Made by a program: the position numbers and the translations under genes. 64,000 bases of DNA from Portulaca oleracea (Eukaryota; Streptophyta; Magnoliopsida; Caryophyllales; Portulacaceae): positions 7,943,501-8,007,500 of the forward strand of contig CM055871.1 of NCBI GenBank assembly GCA_029582165.1, given 5' to 3'. Positions 1-14,500 of the stretch are shown here, piece by piece (positions within the stretch are counted from its first letter, which is position 1; each line of letters begins with the position of its first letter). The notes under the pieces are model-generated. The model was not told the DNA's origin. It was given only the letters and a program-made list of their open reading frames with translations, and ran no database searches.

Positions 1-110
1 ACCAATTTTACCTCATCACACCACTTATTTTCACCTTTATCTATCAAATTTAACTATTTTTAACCACACTTTACCTACCTAACCGTGACCACAGTTTACA
101 ACTGCAGAAA
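1..110. repeat. Fragment of Tourist-like MITE, C/A-rich family
   Basis: The first ~110 bases are a run of accaca/ttacc motifs like the interior of the Tourist-like elements at 40256-40567 and 61384-61640. No terminus is visible, so it is either truncated by the window edge or decayed. It would lie in GAPB intron 1 or further downstream in that gene. Confidence 0.35.
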
Positions 111-663
111 AAACAAGGACGTCCCCCATGTTTGATTGTCATTTGTCAATGGGACATATTTTACATGAAGTCTATAATTTTACAATGATAATTAGGAAAC
201 GTTTTCCTACATATGAGGGAGGCAAGGGAACATATTTCACTATGGGAATGAGATCCAAAGTGCGAAAGTTTTCAAAATGCCTCTAATATAACAAAACCAA
301 ACAATTATAAATATGAGTACTTTGAACTTTTCAACCATTTTTATGTGGAAATTTACAACATGATCAACCAAACACTGTAAAATACACTTTACAACTACAA
401 CAACAACAAGCTCCAGTATAATTCTGCTAATGCGAGGTCTGAGGGGATCCAAACGCACACAATCTTCCATTCTTCCCCATGCATGGAAATGAATGGAGAG
501 ATTGATTCCGACGGACCCAAGAGAAGGAAAAAAAAACCTTTTGAAAAAGGAAAACAAAAGCAGCTTCGAAGAGTAAATTTCTCGGGAAAAATTTTCCCTT
601 CTGGAATTCTACAAAAACACTCTCAATCTTAATCTTGATACAAGACATGTTCAAGTGTGTTAC

Positions 664-768
664 CTTGAGTGAGCATTGGGTTGGGAAAGAGTGTTGGGTT
701 GAAGCCTTAGAAAAGAGTCTTGTGGTTGCAGGAATTCTTGAAGAAGCCAAAGCTGCATGGGAGGCCAT
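664..768 (-). CDS. GAPB: GAPB, chloroplast NADP-glyceraldehyde-3-phosphate dehydrogenase subunit B, exon 1 only
   Basis: GAPB is the regulatory B subunit of the A2B2 photosynthetic GAPDH in the chloroplast stroma. It reduces 1,3-bisphosphoglycerate with NADPH in the Calvin cycle. The exon encodes 35 residues beginning MASHAALASSRIPATTRLFS and ending QCSLK. This matches, from memory, the transit peptides of spinach GAPB (MASHAALAPSRIPAS...) and Arabidopsis GAPB (MATHAALAVSRIP...). A canonical donor follows directly (CTCAAG|GTAACA, phase 0), where the family continues with RL(D/E)VA(D/E)F. No second exon is readable in 1-663, so the rest of the gene, including both catalytic domains and the redox-sensitive C-terminal extension, should lie beyond the left edge. 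The open frame running on to 427 is read-through into intron 1. A TATA box lies 53 bp upstream of the ATG. An orphan duplicated exon cannot be excluded. Confidence 0.75.
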
Positions 769-820
769 GCTTTCTTCTCTCTACAATCCCTACAACTAAA
801 GCACATACACATGCTTCCAA

Positions 821-827
821 TTTTATA
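821..827 (-). promoter_or_regulatory. TATA box of GAPB
   Basis: TATAAAA on the minus strand, about 53 bp upstream of the GAPB start codon, which would place transcription start near 790-797. The position and leader length fit a light-regulated nuclear photosynthesis gene. It is a motif call only. Confidence 0.5.
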
Positions 828-829
828 CA

Positions 830-2063
830 CTCAACTACTAATATTAATATGGTTTCATTTTTATATTATAATATACTATATTTTAGTTGCCACAAAGATT
901 TATTATTATATTTGCATTTTTGGACGTCAATATACATCAATTTTGAGGGTGTTGGACAATAATAATATATAAAAATTATTTTCTTGGTCACTCACAGTAT
1001 CTACTTTCGACCTATTTTTTCCCAACAGTACACCACCGAGTTAATATTGTTTTATATTGAAAGCAACCATAGTTCTACACTGGGCGCATCTATGGACTAT
1101 TACACCTAAAATTGGTGTACTATTGGAAGGAAAAAGATCGAAAGTAGATACTGATAGTGTCCAAGAAAATAGTATGTATTGTCATTGCTCAACACCCTCA
1201 AAATCAGTATTATTGGTGTCTAAAATTCCTTTATTTATTTATTTATTATTATTGATTATTATTATTAATGTTATTGTTTTTTTCCCCTGTTGTTTGATAA
1301 AAGGAGAGCAAATTATGACTTCAAATTAGTTTTGAGTGAGACAAGAATTGAGTGGTGAGAAGAGAGGATCAAATATAGAATTAGATAAGATGATATTTGA
1401 GGCCTTAGAATCAAAATCTTAGCCACTTCTTGTTGTTTTGCTTCCCCAATCCAACACCATCCAAAAATAAACATATTATTATTCACACTTTTTTTTGAAT
1501 TTTTGGAGTACATGATTGGCTGTTTCTTTGAAGAAATATAATTTATAGGAGATAATTCAGCAATAGTAAGGCCAAATAAATAAGTACCTGTATGTGGCTT
1601 GAATGTAACAAACATATATGCCATTCCATACTCTCTTGTCTCCATCTAAATGGATATTTCCATCATTGAAGACTTAGCTTCCACTATTAGTTTTGTAGTA
1701 AAGTGTGACAACTTAAAATCACATTCAACTAAAAATTTAAGCCGATGATTGAAAATTCAATGATACTTTTATATTCTGTTAATCATATGAGTGTTATTTG
1801 AGCTTGAATCACTATGTGCATGCTGCAAAGGCTCTCTATATGCAAATAAATATGGGAACTGCATGTTGAAATTCGGATTTGAGATTTCTAGTTCATACTG
1901 ACTCTAATATGTTGAGTTAGTGACTCACATACGGCACTTATTTTAAGCATTTAATCATCATTGATTTACGCACCTTCTAGGTGGCAATAAAATTCTTTTG
2001 CAAGTGTTTGTGGTACTGTGTTAAATTAGTGCAACTCATGCCCATCAATCACGTGAAGTTTAA
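830..2063. other. Intergenic, upstream of GAPB
   Basis: AT-rich sequence with short TTATTATT tracts near 1231-1272. Several small open frames occur on both strands but none has recognisable composition or homology. I see no gene here. It should contain distal GAPB promoter sequence. Confidence 0.5.
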
Positions 2064-3566
2064 GCTCTATTTTACACCCTAACAACTGGTAACATATCTG
2101 AATTTGATCCTAGCAAGTGGTATCAAAGCTAGGTTCAATCAGATTCAGATCCTACCAGAGTCGGGTTAAATTTCGTCAAGAGTCGGGTACAACCAGATTT
2201 AGTCAAATTTCTATCCTACCAGAGTCAAGTGAAATTTCTTCAGAGCTAGGTACAACCAAATTCAATAAAATTCTAATCCTGTTGGAGTCAGGTCAAATTC
2301 CTTCAGAGCCGAATTCAATCAGATTCAGGACGAAATCAGAATTTGGTTATTAGATTTGGGGTGATAGAGTGTTGTTAACAGTAGGAGTGTCCAATTTCGG
2401 TTAACTGCAATTTCAGCTTACTGCATTTGCAGTTTACGGATTTTATAAACCTAAACCTAAACCTACACCTAAACCTAAACCGCTTTATGCGGTTAATCGG
2501 TTTGTGATAAAATGCTTTTGGAAACTAAAAATTGAAACCAAACTGAAACAGCCGGTTAACCGCTTTTTGGGTTCAGTTTATGGTTAACTGCAGTTAACCT
2601 CTGGTTCCTAGAAATTTAAAGTAACAAGTAAAGAAGAAAAATTAACATTTTGCTTTAAAATTTCAAATTTTGCTACTAAATTAAGTAAGACCGGTTAACC
2701 ACGGTTAACCGTTTCACAAAAATGCAAAACCGAAACCTAAACCGCTTAAACCGGTTTGGTTAACCTAAACCGCAAATTTGAAAAAATCCAAATGGTTAAC
2801 CGCTTTTCCGAGTTTTGTTTATGCGGTTTTGCGGTTTGATTTTTAGTTTCGGTTTTTGTTGGACACCCTTAGTTAACAGGATGACGTCGAAAAGTTCGTT
2901 GGCAAGATCAAATTCAGGGTAATTCTTTGACGGTAATCGAAGAATTTGTTCTGAGGTGGAGATTGTTGGGTTAATGGCCGACATTCTCTCTACTTATTAT
3001 TTGGCAAGATCAAATTCAGGGTTCTTTGATGGTAATCCAAGTTATTGGTTGCTATTAAAAAGTTATTTTCTTTCCTAATTATATTTAGTCTAGTTTCCTA
3101 ATTGTAATAGAGTTCTAAAACCTAATTGTATTTGGATTAGAAGTTTAGCTAGATTTATAGGATGTTTACCCCTATAAATAGAAGTCTTTATTCACTTTGC
3201 GACATGTGGTTGGTGTGGCTGATGTGAGTACGTGTCTTCAAAACTCCCCATGAGGGAGGTACGATGTTATTTTCATATCTTCACCCTACTTATCCCTACC
3301 TTGTGAAAGTATATGAGAGTCTATATTATACATTTATACCTCTTGTAATATCTCCTTTTTCACTAGTGCATATTGATTGCCGCCCGTAATTTTTTTCCTG
3401 ATTTGGGTTTCCACGTAAAAAATATTGTCTGTCCCTTTATTTTTGTTGTTGTCTCTCTATTATTATCCTTGATTTCCATATAATTATCCTAAATTTCCTT
3501 CCACTGCATATATTGCTCTATTTTACACCCTAACAATTAGCAACAGATTTGAATCTGATCCTAACA
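2064..3566 (+). mobile_element. LTR-retrotransposon remnant (5' LTR end, PBS, PPT, 3' LTR)
   Basis: Positions 2064-2115 match 3515-3566 (gctctattttacaccctaac ... gatcctarCA). These are the 3' ends of two LTRs. Two bases after the first copy, 2118-2129 reads TGGTATCAAAGC, one mismatch from the initiator-Met tRNA primer binding site. A purine tract (ctgaggtggaga, 2951-2962) precedes TGTTGGG at 2964, so the 3' LTR is 2964-3566 (603 bp, TG...CA), with a TATAAATA at about 3173. The 5' LTR is truncated to about 52 bp. The short interior has no gag or pol frame. It holds about 3.5 copies of a ~63-bp tandem repeat (2130-2330) and a MITE insertion (2382-2871). Confidence 0.65.
2382..2871. mobile_element. 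hAT-type MITE with 8-bp target duplication
   Basis: A 490-bp element flanked by GTTAACAG at 2374-2381 and 2872-2879. The ends are TAGGAGTGTCCAA and the reverse complement TAAGGGTGTCCAA. The interior is full of ggttaaccg and cctaaacc motifs and folds back on itself. No coding capacity. It is inserted in the retrotransposon remnant 2064-3566 and so is younger than it. Confidence 0.8.
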
Positions 3567-5490
3567 TAATACTATGTAGAACTATCTCCACTAAAATATT
3601 AAACTGATATTGTGGGGCTAATGTTAGTAAAACAAGATAATCTAACTTCTGCAAATTTTATACTCTTAACACTCAATAAACAAGCTTGCATTGCATCATT
3701 CTAGATTCACAAAAACCATTATATTAGATTGATCAAATTCAACACCTAAATAACTCAATATTGATAACTAAATTGGCCTATTTTAGGGCCTACCTAGTTT
3801 CATATACCAATTAAGTTGGCATGCCATGAAGATGATTGATACAATATTCTTTCATTTATTTTTTTTCTTTTTGGCACTATTCATGATCATATCTCACACC
3901 CTATTGTCATGTGAGGAGTCGAATGCAGGCAAAGCTCGATGTGTCATGGAGTTGGGAGTGTCGAGGAAGGCCAAAGTAGTGTCAAGGGGTCCGAGGGGAT
4001 CTAGCACGAGTCATATAATGCGCAACACGACCGAGGAGGTCAATAAGGATGCAACGTGGTTTGCCACAGGTCGTGTGGCAGAGTACAACAATAGCTACTG
4101 TTTTGGGTAGCAACGGCCAACACGGGTCGTGTCTTGAGTGACATGGACCATGTCATCTTTGACATGAGTCATGGCACTCAGACACAAATCGTGTTAGCAC
4201 AGTCGACAGTTTTTCTCGTGAAAGGCTGTTCCTTTTTATGCGGCCTTGGCCTATTTTTCAACCCAACCGTTATTTATGCCTGGAAGAAGACTATTCCATT
4301 AAATCCACAATCCAGAGGGAGAAAATTCAGCGCACAAGAGAGAGATTGTTCAATCCTTTCGAGAGAAAAGTTGATTAATTGTGAAAGATCTCTTCAAACA
4401 AATGTAATCCTCATCATACTAGTGCATCAATTCCTTGGTTTTTTTTCCCCTGTTTTGAGCTTTTTTCACGTTAAATTCTAATGAATTTTTTTATCTTTTT
4501 TTTGCACTTATTATCATTGTTTGTGGTTGTTTGAGCACTCTTCGATCCTAACACCTATTTCAACTCAAATCATATTCGAATTTGCAGTTGGTTTCTCCAA
4601 TATGATAGGTAGCTTGCAAATTATACCATACACTGCAGTCAACCTATATAGGTCCACCATATATATGTATTAAAATAGATCAACGTTTTACTATCAAATT
4701 TTAAAAATATCGATGAACTTTGCAATAATGCTGATAAACTTATGATAAAAAATATTGATGATTTTTTTTAAGTTTTAACACTTTGATGAATCTAAATATG
4801 TAATCTAAGGTATACCATATAACAAGTGCCTACTTAAAGTTTTCAAGTGCATGTAAATGACAATATGAATAAAAATAAAATTGAAATAGAGTAATTTAAT
4901 TTTTTCCATGATATAGTTTTACATGAGCGAATCATCCCATCCCCAGCATGCATTCCATACGATTCTAGTGGCTTAAAGTTCGAGCTGTTGTGATTAATTT
5001 TAAAGTTTGGATGGTTATTATTATTCTTGGACTAATAATTTGCATTATTAGAATCAAAATTTAATTTTCAATTTTTAATACAAGTTATCATCCATCATAT
5101 AAAAAAAATACTCTTATTAAATTCATACTGAAAAATATTAATTATTATACAAATATGTTTTTATAATTTTAATGAATATAATACTAACAACAAATGATTA
5201 TTAAAACATCATTTTAAAATCCTAAAAATGAAAAATGACCATTAATTATTTTAAAAGATATGCATTACTAGTTACTATATTACATCCAAGGAGACACACT
5301 GACTACGATCCATAACATAACAATATGTTATTCATTCTTAGACTCAAAGCTTATACTTAGAACTAATCTTGAAGTCTCCGCATGCTAGACATGTCCACAA
5401 AACAACACACATGCATTCACCTACTTTGCTTGAAAGTTACCTTAAACTAACCTTACCATATATTACTATCATTTTTATTTCATGAAACCC
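3567..5490. other. Intergenic; possible decayed LTR sequence at 3826-4500
   Basis: The stretch 3905-4210 is less AT-rich than its surroundings and repeats short palindromic acacgggtcgtgt-like words, as seen in LTRs of some Ty3-type elements. Two open frames of ~100 codons cross it, but neither looks like a protein. The rest (4500-5490) is AT-rich spacer leading into the protease promoter. Confidence 0.35.
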
Positions 5491-5493
5491 CAT

Positions 5494-5506
5494 CTATATA
5501 TATATA
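5494..5506 (+). promoter_or_regulatory. TATA box of the cysteine protease gene
   Basis: TATATATATATAC lies about 100 bp upstream of the ATG at 5607, implying a leader of roughly 70-80 bases. Confidence 0.5.
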
Positions 5507-5606
5507 CATGATCTTTCCATATAAACCCACCACCTCGAAACCTACATTCCTCGTCCTCAATCGATTCCCATAACTTTCAAGTCTCCTGAATTGTACTTTT
5601 TGACAT

Positions 5607-7867
<2,261 letters not shown>

Positions 7868-7936
7868 TTCATTCATGGATTCTATTTTCTTGTCTAATTA
7901 ACTTCTTCCTTGAGTACCCTCAAACTTAATTTCATC

Positions 7937-7942
7937 AATAAA
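7937..7942 (+). terminator. Polyadenylation signal of the protease gene
   Basis: AATAAA, 70 bases after the stop codon, inside caataaaattt. The spacing is typical for a plant near-upstream element. Confidence 0.5.
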
Positions 7943-8040
7943 ATTTGCAATATTTCATTAATTGTTTCCCATTATAGTGCACATCTTTTCTATTTCTTTA
8001 AATGTTTATGTTACGATCGAGATTCAGATACGAAAGCTTT

Positions 8041-8603
8041 TGTTAGGAATTAAATCCATATTGAACAGACCTAATATTGTAACAGAAGCAATACAAGATA
8101 ATTAATCTAGGAATGTATGTATTGATAAAATAAACAAGAACAATATAGGGATGATGTAGACAAGATTTTTACGTGAAAATTCAAAGCGGGAAAAAACTAC
8201 GGGAGGCAAGATAAAATTCATTATAATAGAGAGATTGCAAAGGGTATCCCAAATAACTGTATAACACAACGAGATCAAGAAGAAAAGATCGTAAATGGTT
8301 ATAGCTCAACAGAAGTAGACATATCTCAAAGAAAGGTTAATGAGATATAAAAAGATTACAATCCATGATAAAAACTCTCAAAGTGGAATGGAGAAAAAAA
8401 AAAAAGAGATCTCATAAGGGTGTCTTAGAGGCACACAATTTAGTCACACCAAACTAGGTTGAATCATCTAGTATTTATTGCAAACCCAAGTAACCCTAGA
8501 AGTCTTCTATTGTTTGCAGACCAAGTAGTATCAATCACAAAAAAGAAATAATTATTTATTTCCAAAACTTTGAGCTTGAATGGAATTGGGACATTGCCCA
8601 ACA
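8041..8603 (-). mobile_element. Solo LTR (copia-like)
   Basis: Read on the minus strand, the segment starts TGTTGGGCAATGTCCC and ends TTAATTCCTAACA, a 563-bp TG...CA unit of LTR form. No PBS or PPT adjoins either side, so only one LTR remains. Flanking pentamers are gcttt and gttta, at best a decayed target duplication. There is no coding sequence. Confidence 0.55.
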
Positions 8604-8851
8604 GTTTAGTTATACCGTAACAATAATTACAAGCATTGATTCCACTTTTGTGGAATATATGGATAAATTAAATATATGTGATTTTTCTCAAAAAATAAAT
8701 AAAAGAGGATGTGGATTAATGGTTTCTCCTCACAAGAAATATGTCGAAAAAAGGGTATTTCTTCTAATCTCTCTCAGTATAGTATCGAGAAGACGAAGAT
8801 GTGGAAGATTGAGTTTGAGATCCAAGAGAAGGGTTCTTCTGTATCTAGTAA

Positions 8852-9486
8852 GGGTGGAAATGAGTCAAGCCAACCCAAGCCTGAATTTATAAGGCTTGAG
8901 GCTTGGCTTGTTACATTTTAAGTGAGCACTTGAGCTTGGCTTGAGGCTTCCCGAACTTGAATATATTCGGCTTAGGCTTAGCTTACGAAGGCTTGTAGGC
9001 TTAGTTTGACTTGCGACTTGGCTTGCGGCTTGATCCTTGTGACAAATATAATCATTAACATTTTAAGTACTAAATAATTCGTGAAATAAATTTAATTTTA
9101 GTATGAAGACAGGACAATGTGAAATGCTTGGATTTGGTTGCAGTGTCATGCAACGCTAATATCATAATAGAATATTACATAACAGATTGCCCTTTCAGGG
9201 ATTTTATAATAATCTTTTATCTACCTAATTGGCCTCTTTGATTAAATATTTAAATATATATAAGTCAACATAAAAATGTCAATGAATTGTAATATTAGAA
9301 CACACATATACAAGCTTATTAGGCTTGCCAAGCCTAACGAGCCGAGCTACTTGTGGCTTGGCTTGACTTGTCTAATTCATGAGCTTGAGCCCGATTCAAG
9401 TCGAACAAGTCTCGAGTCGAGCTACACGAGCTTCTCGCCAAACTGGCTTGCGAAGGCTTACGAATTAGTTTGACTCATTTCCACCC
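8852..9486. mobile_element. Non-autonomous DNA element rich in GGCTTG motifs
   Basis: The left end GGGTGGAAATGAGTCAA pairs with the inverted right end (TTTGACTCATTTCCACCC). Both subterminal regions carry many ggcttg/aagcc words in opposite orientations, a layout typical of hAT-type MITEs. No clear target duplication was found. Open frames here are low-complexity and not genes. Confidence 0.55.
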
Positions 9487-10154
9487 GAGGTGTCTAGTGT
9501 TTTCAAATAAGAACTCAAAGCAACTAAAAAAACACCATATTAGAATGAAGGTTAGGATTAACAGAGAAAGAGAGACTTTAGATAGATTATGTGTATGAGA
9601 GAGAGTAATATGTATTACATACACCTCGAATTAATACTCTAATATATCTGCGAGTAAACAATGACACTATTAAAAGTGCATAACCTGATGATCACATTGT
9701 TTAAAGTACAAACTTTAAGTATACATAAATTACATGGTTAGAGAGAAAGAAACATTATAAAGATGGTCATCTGGTGGACTAGTAGCCACACAAAAAAGTA
9801 AAAAGTTAACTTCGGTGTCACATCATCAAATCGTAGAATCCATTTCTCCCAACTCGATGGTGATATAATAGAATTCAAGGCAAGCAAAATAAATGTCAGT
9901 CTAATGCATATATATAAAGTAGATATTATTATCAAATGATCGAAATCAAAATCATTACTTTGAAATTCCACTCAAATGAGATATGGAAGAGTCAGATGTA
10001 AAAATCTTACCCATTAAATTTTATAGTTTAGAGATTCTGGTTTCAAATTAGCCAAAATTAGAAATTGTTCACTACCTTCTACTCAATTATAAAGAAGAAG
10101 AGAAAATTTGATGACACATTTTCCTTTTTCCCATTACAATCTAAAGCTTTCTAG

Positions 10155-10198
<44 letters not shown>

Positions 10199-10897
10199 CC
10201 AATTACCCTTATAAATTATAAACTACTCACTCATTTCCATTTTATCTGTCACATAAATTTACGCGTCAATTTAACTTTGAAAATTTTGACCATTGATTTC
10301 TGAACTTATATAATGTTTTATTATACAAATGTACTATTGTGAGATATAATGAAAAATATTATTATAAAAGTATAACATTATAATTTGTTTGATAAATATT
10401 ATGCAAGAAATTGTTAGTTAAAGATATACATTAACATCATTATAATTTTTTTGTAGATTTATTTTATTTGATAGAACAATTGCTTTTCTCATGTTTAAAT
10501 TGATTAATTTCATCGTGATGTACGCATCCCAATCAATGCCTATGTATTTTTTAAATTAAGACGCAACAACGCGCGGGTATTTGCTAGTAATAAGAGAAAG
10601 AGGGAGTATTCAAATTAGCGTTGTCAACATTTTGTCCGATCCGAATTTGTTCAACTCGAAGAGAACTAGGTTTGGTCAATGATTTTTCATCGAATTTCAA
10701 CATTGATACGAATTGATCGAATATTCAGACGCAATATTCTCATTTTTCTATTGTCTGAACCCAAATTAAGTTTTGTCCGAATTGTTCAACCTAAAAAATT
10801 TGGGGAGACATTAATTTATCGTCCTACCATTGACATTGACCGACCCTAATTTGATCAAAGGCCATAGTTTTTACAAGCGCAAATTCTAACTCAATTA
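9487..10897. other. Intergenic spacer
   Basis: AT-rich sequence without a recognisable gene. It contains an ATT microsatellite (10158-10198). At 10620-10860 there is a degenerate copy of the repeat whose words gtccgaattgttcaacc also occur at 12051-12342, 38960-39220, 44380-44815 and 53440-53660. Confidence 0.5.
10158..10198. repeat. (ATT)n microsatellite
   Basis: About 13 uninterrupted trinucleotide units. Confidence 0.95.
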
Positions 10898-11153
10898 GTC
10901 CCTTCGTTCTATGTTAATTGTCATAATTTTAACTTTATGATTTTCAATGTCAATCTTTAATTAATAACTTCGATTGATAACTTCCTACATAATAATATTA
11001 TTAACAATTGTAATATTATATGTTTATAATAGTATTTTTCATTACAAATTTAATAGTAGTAATTTTATATATATATTGAAAAATTTATGATGAAAACTTT
11101 TGAAATTTGACACTACAATTTTCAAAGACGACAATTAATTTGAAATGGGAGAC
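10898..11153. mobile_element. Stowaway-like MITE
   Basis: Ends GTCCCTTCGTTCTATGTTAA and the inverted GTCTCCCATTTC, flanked by TA (10896-10897 and 11154-11155). It is a diverged copy of the ~260-bp family at 31302-31562, 44013-44273 and 46674-46920, and ends about 120 bp before the SWI3B start codon. Confidence 0.65.
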
Positions 11154-11271
11154 TATCTTTTCAAAGGAAAAACCTCTCGAAAACTTTGAATAACCCGAGT
11201 GCCTGAATTTTCCCGGAACGCTAAACCAACTTCAAAACTTCGAACCACCCCTCACTGGTTGTCCGAAATCA

Positions 11272-11478
11272 ATGCCCGCCATTGCCATGTCGTCCGATTT
11301 GACCTCCGAAGATCCACCGCCTCCTCCTCCTCCGCCGCCGGAGCTTCCAACAACCGGCAGCTCCGCCCCTTCCGCCACCGCCGGGCCGCCGAAGACGGAG
11401 GACACTCCTCCTCCCTCCGACTCCAGAAAACCTGAACCAGATAACATCGTCACCATCCCCAGCTACTCCAGTACTCCC

Positions 11479-11510
<32 letters not shown>

Positions 11511-14500
11511 AGAACTTCCATAATTTCCGATTCGAATTGTTTCGTAATTTGCAATTTCTGAATCGAATCGAAACGACAGGGTGGTTCACCTGGGACGGCA
11601 TCCACGAGTGCGAGCTGCGGCAGTTGCCGGAGTTCTTCGACGGCAAGTCGCCGTCGAAGAACCCTAGGGTTTACAAGTACTACCGGAACTCCATAATCAA
11701 GAAATTCAGGGCCAATCCTTCCCGGAAAATGACGTTTACAGAAGTCCGACGAACCCTAGTTGGAGATGTGGGGCCGATTCGGAGAGTGTTCGATTTTCTG
11801 GATACGTGGGGGCTCATCAACTACGCACCCTCAGGGAAGCAGCCTGTGCGGTGGGAGGAGAGAGGAAGCAAGTCCGGTGCCACGTCAGCGTCGGCGACGC
11901 CTGCGACGGTGGACGGAGGCGGCGGAGGAGGAGGCGGGGAAGCCACGGGTGGGAAGTCGAAGAAGTGGTGTAGCGGTTGCAAGGCTGCTTGCTCCATTGC
12001 CTGCTTTGTTTGTGATAAGGTGATCAGCTTCCCATTTCGTTTGATTAAGTTAGGGCTCGCAAAAATCTGTCTGACCCAATGATTCCGGATTTGTCCGACC
12101 CAGAAAAAACCGAGTATGGTCATGAAATTGTCATCCCGATTTTGACATTGACCGATTTGATCGAACACATTTTGTTTTCGGAGATATATTGTGCAAATCC
12201 GATTTAGACCTGAATTTATACTTGTCCAATTCATCCAACCTGAAAAAATACGCTAAAATACCGGTATCAAACATCAAGTTTTCATCCGATGTCCGATTTG
12301 TTTGAACACGAAATTACCCAGACTTGGATTTTTGCCAGCTCTGGTTTGATTTGTTTGCCCATGTTTTGTGTGTAACTATGACAATTTGGTGTCTTTTTTG
12401 TGGCTTTGTTTGAGATGGCATGTGTGAGGAGAAACAGTAGAGTTTGAGTGTTTTCTTCCAGTTTCTATGTTAGGGCTAAGTGTAGCTGATTTCATGAGTG
12501 ATTCATGAGATCTATACTACTAGCGTTTTGTCGTTAACATTGTCATGTTGAACTTACTTTGAGTTGGATTTCTATGCTTTGGAAATGTGCTCTGGGCCAA
12601 ACAAAGGTTTTCAGTTCTTGTGGGTCCGTACGAATATATGTGGGGAAGGCTGCATAAATATGGATCCTTTAAACTGCGCTCAAATGTGTTTATCCTTGGA
12701 TTTTGTTGTTATTGTGTTTGTGTATTTCTACAAATTTGGTGGTGAGTGTAACTAAACATAAGCTATAAATGTGCAAGACTTTTGCTTACAATTATTAGAT
12801 GTGGTTTTGGAGTTTCCTTGAGCCATCATCATTTTTTCTGTTGGATTCAATGCTCCTACAAATTCCGGTGGCCTCATGATTAAACCGTGCTGTCTGTCTC
12901 ACGCATGTTTGTGTTTATTCATGCAGTATGACCTGGTTCTCTGTGCAAGATGTTACGTCCGTGGAAATTACAGGGTTGGTGTCAGCTCCGCGGAATTCAG
13001 ACGTGTTGAGATTAGTGAACAAGTGAAGACAGATTGGACCGACAAAGAAACCTTGCATCTTCTGGAAGCTGTGATGCATTATGGTGATGATTGGAAGCGT
13101 GTTGCTGAACACGTTGGTGGTAGAACCGAGAAGGAATGCGTTGCGCGTTTCATTAAGCTTCCTTTTGGTGAGCAGTTTGTTGAGCCCGTAGACCAGGATG
13201 ATGAAGATGGTTCTTATCAAGTTAAAGACAAAGCGAATGGTGACTCTGGATCCGAACCTCCTGCAAAGAAACAACACCTTACGCCGCTTGCTGATGCAAG
13301 TAATCCGATTATGGCACAGGTATTCATCATGGCTGGTTTGGAATCAAATACTAAAGGAATGAGCTCATCATCGAGTCTAAGCACCATATAGATTTAGGAG
13401 GTGTTTGGTAACAAATTTTTGAGGCACTGTTAGCTTTTTTACCATAGTTAAAAAGCTACACGAGTGTTTGGAAAGTAGCTTTTCATATTAGCTTTGTATA
13501 TCTAATAAGCTATTTCAAAAAGTTACTTGAAAAAACTTTGAGGTAGTTTTTCACAAACAACTACTTTACCAAACACTTTTGCTGGAATCAGCTTAATCCA
13601 GACAGCTATCAGCTACCAGCTGGTTACCAAACAGAGCTTAACTGAGAGCAGTTATTGTCTGTGGCTTTTTTGATTCAAAGCCGTTTACTTGTTCTGTTTC
13701 CAACGTTCATTAATCTTTATTGCTTTTGTATGTTTCTGGATGCTTCATCCCTACTTTTAAAAAAAATTGTTTCAGAGTGCCTTTTTGTCAGCTTTGGCTG
13801 GCATTGAGGTTTCAGAAGCTGCGGCTCGAGCAGCAGTTGCCAATCTGTATGATAAAGATCATGAAGTGAAAAGAGACAGTTTTCAGTCTCAGACACATTC
13901 CGTGAGAGAACAAGGTATTCATTACTGTCTTGCTCTTGCTATAACCTTTTCATTGTAGATGTCACAGGGAATGTGTTTACACATGGTAGTGTATGGAAGT
14001 TTTATGCTGCTTCGTTGAATTCTCACTAATATTAGCTTTGAAATGGGAGCAGACTAGTGCCATAGGCTACTTTAGGTTTTTGTCAATACATTGTCCCTAT
14101 ACCTGTGTCACAATAGACACAATCCAAGTTATGATTTTGGAATATAGGCGTACAACATAAGATATGTACTGTTTTAAACTATGTTACTCAGATTCGGGTA
14201 CGGGTATTCGTAATGGACACAGATACGGGTGTCAGGCTCGGTTAATTCTAAGAAATTTTGCATATGTTCATTGTAATTTGAAGTGCTGAATGTCACATCC
14301 TTGCCCGGTCTGGAGGATCCGATAAGGGTATGGCAAGGAAAACGAAGAGTGGGAGTAACATTGGTTTTAAACACATGCACCAAAGTCAGAGCAACATAGC
14401 CCATCAGCACTGGATTAATTTCATGCATAATGTTTATGGCATTAGACAGGTTTTTAACCATCATTGCTTAGATTCATGTATAATATCAAATACTTCTAGT

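Noticed and set aside
720..962. Plus-strand open frames over GAPB exon 1, including a run reading GILEEAKAAWEAM
   Set aside because: They are the antisense of the GAPB transit-peptide exon; the minus-strand reading matches a known family with a donor in the right place.
3826..4481. Two plus-strand open frames of ~100 codons
   Set aside because: No family resemblance, palindromic acacgggtcgtgt words and no splice context; more likely LTR-like repeat than a gene.
8650..9473. Open frames rich in Lys/Ser and Leu/Pro
   Set aside because: They lie within an element with GGCTTG repeats and inverted ends; not protein-like.
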